Positions 26,671 through 35,390 of a stretch of DNA of 41,624 bases are shown one piece after another. The position numbers and the translations under genes were made by a program. A model generated the notes under the pieces. That model worked only from the letters and a program-made list of their open reading frames with translations, ran no database searches and was not told the origin of the DNA. Numbering within the stretch: the first letter of the stretch is position 1; every line of letters begins with the position of its first letter. Source of the DNA: Phycisphaerales bacterium (GTDB taxonomy: Bacteria > Planctomycetota > Phycisphaerae > UBA1845 > PWPN01); the NCBI GenBank assembly GCA_012729595.1, contig JAAYCU010000250.1, forward strand, positions 1 to 41,624, in the 5' to 3' direction.

Positions 26671-27123
26671 CTAGGCTGTCTTGCTCACCACGGCGGACGA
26701 AGGCCGTAGATCCATGAGCGGGTGACGAGTCGAGAATCTCCGATCCGACAACACGAGTTGCTTGCCCTCGCGTGTCTGCACGTTGATCACCAACGGGCCC
26801 TGCAGGTTCCCGGTCAACACCTGGTCAACTTTGTTGACGATGGTGAACACCTGGGCGGCGGAGGGATCATCCAGCCCGATCTGAGCCAGATCATCAACCT
26901 TTACCGGAACTACATAGTCCGGCACAAACAGACGCGGATCGCATACCACAAAGGCCAGTTCCGGTCGGTCGACCGATTGTAGCCAGTAAAATCCGCTGTC
27001 CTCCGCCGTTTGAATCAGAGCGTACTCATTTTGATTCGGAAATCCCAAAATTCCTTTGGGAAACCGGATCAGTCGATGCTCATCGACCTCCAAAGGTCCA
27101 AACCGCGACGTTTCGATAATCAT
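26671..27123 (-). CDS. fliW: flagellar assembly factor FliW
   Basis: The product is 150 residues from ATG 27123 (AGGAG 7 bases upstream; an in-frame ATG at 27147 is less good). The family motif LIRFPKGILGFPNQNEYALI is present, followed by FYWLQSVDRPELAFVVCDP. FliW binds both CsrA and flagellin: when flagellin is exported, freed FliW sequesters CsrA and allows more flagellin synthesis. The order fliW-csrA-flagellin here is the same functional set as in Bacillus and Campylobacter. There are 230 bases between fliW and csrA with no obvious promoter. Confidence 0.96.
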   Translation of the reverse strand: MIIETSRFGPLEVDEHRLIRFPKGILGFPNQNEYALIQTAEDSGFYWLQSVDRPELAFVVCDPRLFVPDYVVPVKVDDLAQIGLDDPSAAQVFTIVNKVDQVLTGNLQGPLVINVQTREGKQLVLSDRRFSTRHPLMDLRPSSAVVSKTA

Positions 27124-27274
27124 CGCGACACTCCTGTTATGACCCATCCAAAGGTTGATTAGCCGCCGACGGGCATGTCGGTCGCCCGGTCGACGCCGTC
27201 CGTAGCGTCGAACCGCCGGGTGTTCCGACCACCTCCGTTTTGCCCGTCAACCACTTGCGTCATCCTCTTCGCGA

Positions 27275-27294
27275 CCCGGCAAACCCTTGCCGGG
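27275..27294. repeat. perfect hairpin between flgL and fliW
   Basis: CCCGGCAA (27275-27282) and TTGCCGGG (27287-27294) pair over 8 bases with loop ACCC. No T-run follows on either strand. The rest of 27124-27418 has no credible gene. It may attenuate transcription between the basal-body genes and the fliW-csrA-flagellin part, or act as an mRNA-processing site. Confidence 0.4.
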
Positions 27295-27418
27295 CAATCA
27301 TCGCTTCGCGACCGCCGCCGGGTCGAAAGACGGCAGTCGGATGCATTCTTCCCATTCCACAAAACAGCGTTTCCCATCCTCATTCGTATCGTTCCATCCC
27401 GCAGGCGGCCTTGGCGGC

Positions 27419-29383
27419 CTACCCGAGAAAGTCCAGCAAGGACAATGACAACATGCTCTCCGCGCTCATCAAATTCGCCTTGAGCGTTGTCTGTGCCAAT
27501 TGGAAGCGTGTGACCGCCTCGGTGTAATCCAAGTCCTTGGTTTCGCTGAGCAGGGCTTGGGTAGTCACCACCGCATCCTCGGTGAAATCCAGCCTGTTTT
27601 TCATGGCTTTCGCGCGTGCCCCGACAATCCCCTGCCATTGGCTAGTGGAATCGATGAACTGATTAATTTTCTCACCGGCCGCGGTAATCGCCTGTTCGAC
27701 GTTCCCCCCCCCCGTGGTCAAGGCTTCGTAAAGCGAAATCAAGGCGCTGAACACGCTGTCCGGGCGCACGCCGTTGGGGTCTTTGCCGACAAGCTCGGTA
27801 TCCGCCGGATCGGCCATGACGACGTTCAAGCCAAGATCATCCATGGCGTAAGAATAATTAAGACGTTCCACCGTAAGAGCGTCTCCCCCGCCCGTGCCGT
27901 CCATCAATCTGATGCCATTACCGGTCACGGCCAGGGATGCGTTGACCGCCACCCCGGCCCCGGCCGCAGCGGAATTGATTGCATCAAGCACATCCTGTAC
28001 CGTCGTCGCCCCATCCAAATTCACGTTGAACGACAATCCGTCCTTGGCCACGATCCGAAAATCGTCCACCCCTTCAGTAATGGACACACCCCGCCCCTCA
28101 TTCAACGAACTCAGCCGGGTCTGGCCATAAAGCGACCGGATCCCCAGCAGCTCGGCGGTATTTCCTCCGGCCTCTCCCAGGGACATGACCGATCCGGACA
28201 ACAGATTGACCACGTTGAATCCAGTACCTTCGGCGTTGATCTCCGCCTTGACCTGGACCCCGGCACCGTTGATCGTGTTGAGAATATCCTGGACCGTGGT
28301 GGCTCCACTAAAGTCAATCGTCTTGGTCGTGGCCTCGTTCTGAATCTGCAGCGTACCGAGGGCCGCTCCGGCACCCCCAAACAGCGTACTCACCGAAGTC
28401 ATGAGGGTGACTTGGGGATCCAGGTCGGAACCGACGATGGATGCCCCACTTCCGCGTATACCCAGATCGCGAGCCGCCGTACCTTGGCCCACGTCCAGAA
28501 TGGAGACCGTACCGGCCCCAGCGTCGATCTGCAGCCCGTTGCCCGCGGCGTTAAGCGTGGCATTGAATTGCCCGCCCGGCCCGACGGTAAGACCGGCCGT
28601 CTCCGCCGCGGCATTCAGTTGATCAATAACATTGCCGATCGTATCCGCCGTCGTCAGATCCACCTGAAAACTGGCGGCCGGGCTGCTCATCGTGATCAGC
28701 ACGGAACCCGTGCTGACCGAAACACCGGTTACCCCGTTCAAATCCACCAAACGGGTTTCCAACGTCAGGGCGGGATTCAAATCGACCGCGCCCTGTACCA
28801 CCCCGGCCAGCGACCCGAAAAGATCCGCGCCGTTCAGATTGATGTTCGCACTTTGTCCGAAATCGATCTGGGCGGTGAGGGAATCGGTATCCCCGCGATA
28901 AATCACGCCGCCAGACTCCTGGACAAATGGGGGCTGGGTGGTCTGTTGGCCACCAAACAGGTATCGCCCGGCGTACATGCGGTTCCCGATGGTCACCAGT
29001 TGATCGATAATGCCGGATACGAGCTGAGCCATCGACTCTCTCTGGGACTGGTCGGCAGTGGAGTTAACCATCTCCGAGGCGATCTCGTGGGCCTGAATAA
29101 GCAGATCGTTGACCTCCCCGATCGTCGAGTCCGTCATGCTCAAAAACGTATTGGCGCCGCGAATATTCTCGAGAATCTGCTGTTGCTGCTCGAGGGTCTG
29201 ACTCAGTTTCATCGCCCGGGCGGCCAGAACGGGATCCTCGCTCGGGGCGTTGAGTTTATTGCCGGTGGCCATCCGGTTCTGTTCGAGGAATAACTGCAAT
29301 GTGTTCCGCCGCAGGGTGTCCAGCAGCGAAATCGACTGCATGTTCGTGCTGACGCGAACAATATTGATGGGAGTTACCGCCAT
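27419..29383 (-). CDS. flgL: flagellar hook-associated protein 3 (hook-filament junction)
   Basis: FlgL joins hook and filament. The product is 654 residues, about twice the E. coli protein (317). The N-terminal 150 residues (RVSTNMQSISLLDTLRRNT, NKLNAPSEDPVLAARAMKL, MYAGRYLFGG) and the C-terminal 95 (WQGIVGARAKAMKNRLDF...LDYTEAVTRFQLAQTTLKA) are the conserved D0/D1 helices. The middle contains three copies of a flagellin-IN-like unit, at about 248-296, 361-400 and 459-505, each with T(I/V)x(N/D)(V/I)(I/L)xxxN followed by a strand pair. The extra units probably form an enlarged outer domain. It follows flgK by 69 bases. Confidence 0.93.
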   Translation of the reverse strand: MAVTPINIVRVSTNMQSISLLDTLRRNTLQLFLEQNRMATGNKLNAPSEDPVLAARAMKLSQTLEQQQQILENIRGANTFLSMTDSTIGEVNDLLIQAHEIASEMVNSTADQSQRESMAQLVSGIIDQLVTIGNRMYAGRYLFGGQQTTQPPFVQESGGVIYRGDTDSLTAQIDFGQSANINLNGADLFGSLAGVVQGAVDLNPALTLETRLVDLNGVTGVSVSTGSVLITMSSPAASFQVDLTTADTIGNVIDQLNAAAETAGLTVGPGGQFNATLNAAGNGLQIDAGAGTVSILDVGQGTAARDLGIRGSGASIVGSDLDPQVTLMTSVSTLFGGAGAALGTLQIQNEATTKTIDFSGATTVQDILNTINGAGVQVKAEINAEGTGFNVVNLLSGSVMSLGEAGGNTAELLGIRSLYGQTRLSSLNEGRGVSITEGVDDFRIVAKDGLSFNVNLDGATTVQDVLDAINSAAAGAGVAVNASLAVTGNGIRLMDGTGGGDALTVERLNYSYAMDDLGLNVVMADPADTELVGKDPNGVRPDSVFSALISLYEALTTGGGNVEQAITAAGEKINQFIDSTSQWQGIVGARAKAMKNRLDFTEDAVVTTQALLSETKDLDYTEAVTRFQLAQTTLKANLMSAESMLSLSLLDFLG

Positions 29384-29452
29384 AACGTTATCTCAGCTCT
29401 CGAACGACCGCGGGCCGTCGGGGCCTGGTCCGGTCAAAAATTCCCGCTTCGC

Positions 29453-31165
29453 CTATCCCAACAATCCCAACAACTCATTAATCAAGTCATCCACCGTCGT
29501 GGCATACCGGGCCGCGCCCTGAAACGAACGTTGCAGCCTCATCAATGAAATAGTCTCTTCATCCAGGTTGACCCCGCTGACGGATTCACGCTGCGAAGTC
29601 AGCCCCATGGTGATGGCGTCGGCGGCATCGACGGCGGCCATCGCCGCGGAACCTTTCACCGCGATCCGCGTCGCAATCGTGTTGTAAAAATCGTTTAGAC
29701 TCTGCCCACCGAGTCCGGACAGGGTGTCCGTCGCCAAATTGGCCATCGTCGCCGCATTGGAACCATCACCCGGACCGCCGCCCTGCCCGGCGGCCAGCAA
29801 CCGGGCTCCGCCCGTCGCCGTCAGCAAGGAGTTAATATCGATATCCGAACCGTCACGCCCGCTGAAAAAGGTGTTGATCCCCAGCGCGGCCAGAACATTC
29901 GATGTGTCCTCCGCGAAGTACACCTCGAAACCGTTGTCCGCGGTGATTTCCAATCGATTATCCGAAGTCGCGATGGCCGTCACGTTTCCCACCGCGTTGA
30001 GTTTGGCGGCCAGGGATTCCAGCGACTCGTCCGCCCCAATGCCGTCCAGATCGACCGTGATGGTCGTCACGATGCTCGCCCCGGTCGACGTATCCTGGAC
30101 CCGGATCAGAAACGATCCGTTGTTCGGAACCAGATCGAGGTTCGCATTCGTGCTGTTCAGGGCGGCGGCCGAATCCAGCACGTCGAACGTACCCGAAACC
30201 GTGCTATAACCCTTCAACCCGCTGCCGCCGGCATGAACCTTGTTCACTTCGCTGATTAACGCCTGGGCCAGACTATTCAAATCGTCGACGAAACCCAGCA
30301 CATGCTCTTCCCGGGCGGTGATCAAACCGGCGATTTTCCCGCCGGTCATGCTCACCATCCCGTTGTTGTCCGCGAACCGAACGACCACTTTCGGATCCTG
30401 GTCGGTCGTCTCCAGGGTGGTGGTTAATCCGCGATTCAGGCCGCCCTGGATGAGAGGTTCGTTGCCGATATAAACATTGACTCCCCCGTCGGGTTGTTCG
30501 CGAACCTGGATTTGCACCAATTCCGACAATTCGCGGAGCAGGGAATCCCGCTGATCGCGGAGCGCGTTGGCCCCGCCCACGCTCGAATTTTCCAGGGCCG
30601 TGATCTGTACATTCAAGGCGGCGATGGCCTCGGCCAGTTCGTTCGCTCGCTGGGTCGAGTCCTCGATCAGAGAGTTCAATTCGTCGCGCAACCCCAGGGC
30701 GTCTTGTCGCTGACGTTGAATTTCGTTCGCCAGCGTTTCGCCGGCCACCAGCACCATCTGCCGGGTGCTTTCCTCTTCCGGAGCGTTTTGCAGGTTGCTC
30801 CAGGCGTTAAAGAAATTTTGCAGCAGCGTGGACAAATCCGAATCGGACAATTCGTTCAGAATGGATTCGATGCGTCCCAGGCTCTGCTGCTCGGCCAGCA
30901 CGGCGGCCTGATCGCCCAACGCCATGCGTAAACGGTTTTCCAGGGTTTCGTCTACGTTGCGGCGCAAGCCGGTCAAAGCCACGCCTCCGCCGGGAGCGTA
31001 CCCTTCCGGAAGCGTGATCCCCGTGATCGGCGTCAGTACCGCCGTCTGACGCACGTACGAATCGCTGCCGGCATTCGAGATGTTATTGCCCACCACCTGC
31101 AATGCGCTTTGGTAGGCAAGCAACGCGCTTCGGCCGATTTGTAAGGCGCCTGTGACCAGACTCAT
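29453..31165 (-). CDS. flgK: flagellar hook-associated protein 1
   Basis: The product is 570 residues, close to the usual 550. The N-terminus (MSLVTGALQIGRSALLAYQSALQVVGNNISNAGSDSYVRQ, cited in part) holds the rod/hook motif of NNISNAxSxxY type. The C-terminus (SGVNLDEETISLMRLQRSFQGAARYATTVDDLINELL, in part) is the standard FlgK end. The central region is rich in beta structure. FlgK sits between hook and FlgL. It starts 2 bases after the FlgN-like stop, so its chaperone is translated just ahead of it. Confidence 0.95.
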   Translation of the reverse strand: MSLVTGALQIGRSALLAYQSALQVVGNNISNAGSDSYVRQTAVLTPITGITLPEGYAPGGGVALTGLRRNVDETLENRLRMALGDQAAVLAEQQSLGRIESILNELSDSDLSTLLQNFFNAWSNLQNAPEEESTRQMVLVAGETLANEIQRQRQDALGLRDELNSLIEDSTQRANELAEAIAALNVQITALENSSVGGANALRDQRDSLLRELSELVQIQVREQPDGGVNVYIGNEPLIQGGLNRGLTTTLETTDQDPKVVVRFADNNGMVSMTGGKIAGLITAREEHVLGFVDDLNSLAQALISEVNKVHAGGSGLKGYSTVSGTFDVLDSAAALNSTNANLDLVPNNGSFLIRVQDTSTGASIVTTITVDLDGIGADESLESLAAKLNAVGNVTAIATSDNRLEITADNGFEVYFAEDTSNVLAALGINTFFSGRDGSDIDINSLLTATGGARLLAAGQGGGPGDGSNAATMANLATDTLSGLGGQSLNDFYNTIATRIAVKGSAAMAAVDAADAITMGLTSQRESVSGVNLDEETISLMRLQRSFQGAARYATTVDDLINELLGLLG

Positions 31166-31167
31166 GA

Positions 31168-31707
31168 TTAACCCACCGCCTCAAAAACGCAGGAAGAGTT
31201 CGTCCCCTGCCGTCGACCATTACGCAAATAACCCTCACCGGAAGGCACTCCGGTGGTCATCACCGCCAGAACATGACCCAGATGTTCGAGCATGACCTGG
31301 GTCACCAACGTCATGGTGACCCGCATCCGTTCGATCTCCCTGACCGTCTTACGCAGGCCTACCGCGACGGTCAGCAATTGGCTGCGATGTGGTTCGGGGA
31401 GTCCGGCGGCCAGTTCGTCGAGCTTGATTTTTTCCTGCCGCTCCTCGGACCAGCCGAGTTGCCCGGCGATATGCCGACAGAGCTGGCGACGCAAGCCCTC
31501 TCGCTCGGTAAGCCGCTCAACCAGCAGCTTTTCGCGGGCATTGATCGACTGGATTTTCGCACTGTCCGCCTGGCGGGCTCCGGACAGCTTGTTTCGCAAA
31601 TGCATGGCCAACTCGCCATGCAGACTTAACAAGTCACCCATCAGCCGGGCCAGTTCACGGGCCAGTGTATCCAAATCCAGTTGCCGCATGTTCTGTTTAT
31701 TCTCCAT
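31168..31707 (-). CDS. flgN: FlgN-like export chaperone
   Basis: The product is 179 residues from ATG 31707 and almost entirely helical (LARELARLMGDLLSLHGEL, EKLLVERLTEREGLRRQLC), as in FlgN, the chaperone that delivers FlgK and FlgL to the export gate. Sequence similarity to FlgN is low by eye; the call depends on helix pattern, size and the place directly before flgK. The frame overlaps the end of the preceding rod-binding gene by 11 bases. A GTG at 31719 and an ATG at 31689 are alternative starts. Confidence 0.75.
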   Translation of the reverse strand: MENKQNMRQLDLDTLARELARLMGDLLSLHGELAMHLRNKLSGARQADSAKIQSINAREKLLVERLTEREGLRRQLCRHIAGQLGWSEERQEKIKLDELAAGLPEPHRSQLLTVAVGLRKTVREIERMRVTMTLVTQVMLEHLGHVLAVMTTGVPSGEGYLRNGRRQGTNSSCVFEAVG

Positions 31708-32020
31708 AACCGTTAGCACCGAGATACCGTGTGTAATAGTCCGTTATCTGGTCCGCGAGCCCGCCGCGCATGCCCTTGCCCGCCCGTCGGGCCAACTCCA
31801 TGTCCAGTTGGCCTCGAAACATTTCCTCGCCGCGGCCGCCCTGGGCAAAGTCCGCCTTGAACGAATTGCTCTGGGCGATCTTGAGCATCTGGCCGAAGAA
31901 CGTGACCCCGACCATCTCACCAACGACCTCGCGCAGCTTGTTGACCTGCTGGGACCGAGAAGCTTGAGCGGCCGTCGGCTTGGCTGCGTCCATGGATGTC
32001 ACATTCATTTCGCTCATCAT
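31697..32020 (-). CDS. flgJ: rod-binding protein (FlgJ N-terminal domain only)
   Basis: The product is 107 residues corresponding to the rod-binding domain of FlgJ: KLREVVGEMVGVTFFGQMLK, then the GGRGEEMFRGQLDMELA segment and MRGGLADQITDYYTR. The muramidase half found in E. coli FlgJ is absent, as in many other phyla, so a separate enzyme must open the peptidoglycan. Start ATG 32020 or ATG 32017, with GGAG just upstream. It lies 42 bases after flgI. Confidence 0.9.
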   Translation of the reverse strand: MMSEMNVTSMDAAKPTAAQASRSQQVNKLREVVGEMVGVTFFGQMLKIAQSNSFKADFAQGGRGEEMFRGQLDMELARRAGKGMRGGLADQITDYYTRYLGANGYGE

Positions 32021-32062
32021 TTCGGCTCCGCGCCCGACGACCGGGCGCTTTTCGAATCGCTC

Positions 32063-33235
32063 CTACTGCTCCACCACGAGATTCGCATGCAGCTTGCCCA
32101 TATCATGCAAGCGTTCGATGATCGTGATCTTTTCAGTCGCCGGCACCCGGAGTTGGCTCAGGGCCTCCAGCAGGTTCTGCAATCTCATGCCGCCCTTGCC
32201 GGCCGGATCGAGGGCGGCCCAGTCGCGTACCTCGACGCGCGGCACATCCTCGGTCGCCGGCGGTTGGGGCGTAACCGTCGTAATCGTCAGGCCCTTGTGC
32301 GTGATCACCGTAGGGGATATCTGGACATCTCCACTGACGATAATGGTCCCGCTCTTGCGATGAATACTCACCCGCGCCTCGGTATAGGGCATCTGCACGG
32401 GCAACGCCTCCAATCGGGCCACGAACTGGGCTGGATTGGCCCGCTCGGCAGCCGGGACGCGCACCATCACCGTTCGAGGATCGAAGGCTCTGGCAATCTG
32501 GGCCGAGATGCTTCCGGCCATGGTTTCCAGCAAGGTCTCGGATTCGTTAATGGCCTGGGCGATCATGTAGGCAACGCGAAACTCCGCATGGCCGGGGTTG
32601 ATAACAAAAGTGATATAGGGCTCGTCAGGCTGTATCCAGCTATTCAGGTATGGGTCCACGTCGGACTGCCCATCCAACAGGTCGCGGCCTCTGACGATGT
32701 AGCCATGAATCCAGTTGCGTTCCAGCGTAGCTCCTCTTACGATCCGCCCCTGGGTCGGGATATCCTCGTTTTCCAACGTGACGGGGCCGGCACCAAAGGC
32801 CCAGATCCGGTCGTCTTCGGGATTCGGACCGATCAGCGGGGTGGGCAGCAGTCGACCACCCTGTAGACTTTTGGCGGACCCGGTGCTACTGACCGTCAGA
32901 TCGACCGACTCTCCTTCGCGAGCCCCGTTCCGCGATAAAACCGCCTCGACATAGACGATGGCTACGTTTTTGGCGTTTTTCAGCTCGTCCTGAACCATCA
33001 CGGGGTTGGCAAAGTATTCATGTACCCTGGCCAGGGCGCGTACGGTCGGGGCATGCTTGCCTCCGTCGCCGGTACCGTTCAGACCCACCACCAGGCCCCA
33101 TCCTTCCAGACGGTTGATCCGGGTACCCTGCAGATGGGTAATGTCGCTGACCTTGACCTCCGCCCACGCCGTCCCCGACGCGAACAAGGCCGCCATCAGT
33201 GTCTTCCACCAGGATGTCCGTAACCGCTTATACAT
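32063..33235 (-). CDS. flgI: flagellar P-ring protein
   Basis: FlgI forms the ring around the rod in the peptidoglycan layer. From ATG 33235 (GAGGAAAG upstream) it has 390 residues with a signal peptide (KTLMAALFASGTAWA) cleaved before EVKVSDI. The family sequence is clear: RINRLEGWGLVVGLNGTGDG, NVAIVYVEAVLSRNGAREGESVDLTVSSTGSAKSL (in part), GGRLLPTPL, and the C-terminal LLEALSQLRVPATEKITII. Length is about 25 more than E. coli. It lies 32 bases after flgH. Confidence 0.96.
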   Translation of the reverse strand: MYKRLRTSWWKTLMAALFASGTAWAEVKVSDITHLQGTRINRLEGWGLVVGLNGTGDGGKHAPTVRALARVHEYFANPVMVQDELKNAKNVAIVYVEAVLSRNGAREGESVDLTVSSTGSAKSLQGGRLLPTPLIGPNPEDDRIWAFGAGPVTLENEDIPTQGRIVRGATLERNWIHGYIVRGRDLLDGQSDVDPYLNSWIQPDEPYITFVINPGHAEFRVAYMIAQAINESETLLETMAGSISAQIARAFDPRTVMVRVPAAERANPAQFVARLEALPVQMPYTEARVSIHRKSGTIIVSGDVQISPTVITHKGLTITTVTPQPPATEDVPRVEVRDWAALDPAGKGGMRLQNLLEALSQLRVPATEKITIIERLHDMGKLHANLVVEQ

Positions 33236-33267
33236 ATGACTTTCCTCGCTGCGTCCCATCCGACCCA

Positions 33268-34041
33268 TCACAGCGGCTTAATGAAATCCAATATCCGGGG
33301 GATCCAACCCCTAGTTGTCGCATCCCGTACCGCTCCCCGGTTCTGCACGTCGAGCACCATCTCGGCGATCTGAGTACTGAGGACCGTGTTGTCCGGGGTG
33401 ACATCCTCGCTCCGGCATACACCGGTCAAGGTAATGTTGGCACGCTCCTCATCGTGTATGCGGGTATGCGTAGCCTCCAGGACAAGGTTTCCGTTCGGCT
33501 TAACGTCGATGATCTTCGCGGTAATCCGCGTGGTGAATTTGTCCGAATAATCGCTCGACCCGTCGGTCTCGTACTTGTGTTTCAGGTCGAATTTCGAGCC
33601 CGGTAAACCGTTGGAAAGCTGGTCCTCGCCAAGCTTGCAACCGGGATATATCCGAAACCATCGGCTCAGAAGCTCGTCCCATTTCCACTTCTTTTCCGCC
33701 TCGTATTCGGCGGAGGCCTCGAACTTCTTCTGCTCGCGGACAATAATGGTAATCAGCATGTTCGGCATGAATTGCCGCGGCTGTGGCGGGGCAATGGCGA
33801 TCTTGCTCATGCGCTCGATGGCCCGGGTTCCCGGCCGACTGAGGTGTTTCGGTTGCACGGCGGAAAACTCGTCGGAACCCGAACGCACGGAATAATGCCT
33901 TACGTCCTGCCGTTCGTGCATGCCGACCTCATTCGTTTCCGGGCGGACCGGTCCCAAACGCAGCATGGAAGAACTCTGGGCGGCCAGGGACACGGGCAGT
34001 AACCCGCCAATCAGCAGACTGATCCGGAGCGAGATCCTCAT
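33268..34041 (-). CDS. flgH: flagellar L-ring protein, without a lipobox
   Basis: FlgH forms the outer-membrane ring. The product is 257 residues. Family landmarks: PNMLITIIVREQKKFEASAE, FTTRITAKIIDVKPNGNLVLEATH (in part), and LTGVCRSEDVTPDNTVLSTQIAEMVLD leading to GWIPRILDFIKPL. The N-terminus is an ordinary signal peptide (LRISLLIGGLLPVSLAAQSSS) with no cysteine after it, whereas proteobacterial FlgH is a lipoprotein. Start ATG 34041 overlaps the flgA stop by four bases. The presence of flgH implies an outer membrane. Confidence 0.93.
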   Translation of the reverse strand: MRISLRISLLIGGLLPVSLAAQSSSMLRLGPVRPETNEVGMHERQDVRHYSVRSGSDEFSAVQPKHLSRPGTRAIERMSKIAIAPPQPRQFMPNMLITIIVREQKKFEASAEYEAEKKWKWDELLSRWFRIYPGCKLGEDQLSNGLPGSKFDLKHKYETDGSSDYSDKFTTRITAKIIDVKPNGNLVLEATHTRIHDEERANITLTGVCRSEDVTPDNTVLSTQIAEMVLDVQNRGAVRDATTRGWIPRILDFIKPL

Positions 34042-35234
34042 GGCCGGCCTCCTTCCACCACTGCCCCTAACATTGAATCCGCCGTCTCTTCGACCAGTTC
34101 GACGGTCTTCGGACCGGTCACGGTGGCCAGAAACGTCTCGCGGCTCATCAGGCTGCGTAACTCAATAACACTGCCGTAAGTCCCGGCACCGCTGGCTCGG
34201 GCCGAGCTTTTAACCACCAAGGGACCGCGACGGACCCAGACGGTGACCAGATCGTTGCGTTCGACCAGAGGCAAGGGCTCCAAATGACGAGCCTGCACGA
34301 TCTCGGCGTTGTTGATGAAATTCCTCGCCCGCTGGCCGATCACCAAGGGCAGACTTTTCAGGCCGATATCCTCCATCCGTTCAAAATCCCGCTGGCGTAA
34401 TTCGACCATGTTCTCGGTAATCGTTTCCCCACGATTGATCGCTCGGGTCGCCTGGACCACCGGTACGCGCAGGGAAACATTTGCCAGAATCTGCAACACC
34501 TGGCGAACGAGTTGGCCCTCGAACACGGTGACTTCAACAGCTACGTCTCCCAGCTTGCGTTTGCCGACCTCGGCGATCTCGAAACGATAAGGCGGCGAAG
34601 TCAGGGCCATAACGCTGGCCAGTTGGGTACTTACGCTGAAACGAATGACGGGCGTCCCGGACTGTTTGGGTAATTGATTCGCCAACCATATCCGTAACGC
34701 AGCCTCGAGAGAGTCTGGATGGATGCCATCGGCTACAACCGAGACTTCCAAACTATCGCCTTGCACAGCGACGGTCTCGGAATCAACAGCAACACGGGAA
34801 CGAGAGGCCGCATTCATCGGCATTTCCGTAGACCGGGTCACCTTGCACCGGCTGGCCCCGCGAAATATCCACTGGGAAAGATTGATCCCCCGTCGGGCCA
34901 AAGCGGCGCGGATTTCGCCAAGCACGATTTCCTCGGTTCGGCCGGGCGCTGGTGCCTGGGCAATCGGCCAGCCACCGGCGAGGCGGGCGGCCGTCCCCTG
35001 AATCTCGGCGACATCGGCCAAAGTGACCTGCTCCCCGCTGACCACGGCCACCGGATAGAGGCGGACTATGGTTTCCATCGCCTCGGGCGTCTGGGCGGAA
35101 ACCGCTACGTTGCTCAATGTTTCCCCGGAAGCCTGGGCGCCCAGTACGTTAGTCAGCAGCCCAAACAAGAAAAGCGGGGCGACATGTACGCTTCGTAAAG
35201 CTGGTTTCAGGTTGTTTCGCATTGCATCCTGCAT
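34038..35234 (-). CDS. flgA: P-ring assembly chaperone FlgA, long form
   Basis: FlgA helps FlgI assemble in the periplasm. ATG 35234 has GGAGG 6 bases upstream. The 398 residues exceed E. coli FlgA (219). There is a signal peptide at about 12-36 (ALRSVHVAPLFLFGLLTNVLGAQA, in part). A first domain (55-250) has its own strand pattern, and the SAF domain follows at about 258-318 (VPVVQATRAINRGETITENMV). The C-terminal part (NDLVTVWVRRGPLVVKSSARA, in part) is the usual FlgA end. It is 156 bases downstream of flgG. Confidence 0.9.
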   Translation of the reverse strand: MQDAMRNNLKPALRSVHVAPLFLFGLLTNVLGAQASGETLSNVAVSAQTPEAMETIVRLYPVAVVSGEQVTLADVAEIQGTAARLAGGWPIAQAPAPGRTEEIVLGEIRAALARRGINLSQWIFRGASRCKVTRSTEMPMNAASRSRVAVDSETVAVQGDSLEVSVVADGIHPDSLEAALRIWLANQLPKQSGTPVIRFSVSTQLASVMALTSPPYRFEIAEVGKRKLGDVAVEVTVFEGQLVRQVLQILANVSLRVPVVQATRAINRGETITENMVELRQRDFERMEDIGLKSLPLVIGQRARNFINNAEIVQARHLEPLPLVERNDLVTVWVRRGPLVVKSSARASGAGTYGSVIELRSLMSRETFLATVTGPKTVELVEETADSMLGAVVEGGRP

Positions 35235-35390
35235 CGACGACCTCCGCGTCGTAACACCTTTCCGCGATCCATACTACTCCTGAGGACCGCGGCCTTCTCC
35301 CCCTCATCCAACACCCCCTGGTCCACCGGCCTTCCACCGGGGCATATCAACAATCAATGTCCGTATTCACCAAACTTCCCTCACCCGGCG

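Noticed and set aside
27159-27638. 159-codon minus-strand open frame between flgL and fliW
   Set aside because: It overlaps the 3' end of flgL in another frame and contains the hairpin at 27275; composition is glycine/arginine-rich noise.
27500-29293. A 597-codon open frame on the plus strand opposite flgL
   Set aside because: It is antisense to a clear flgL; high GC at third positions produces long antisense frames here.
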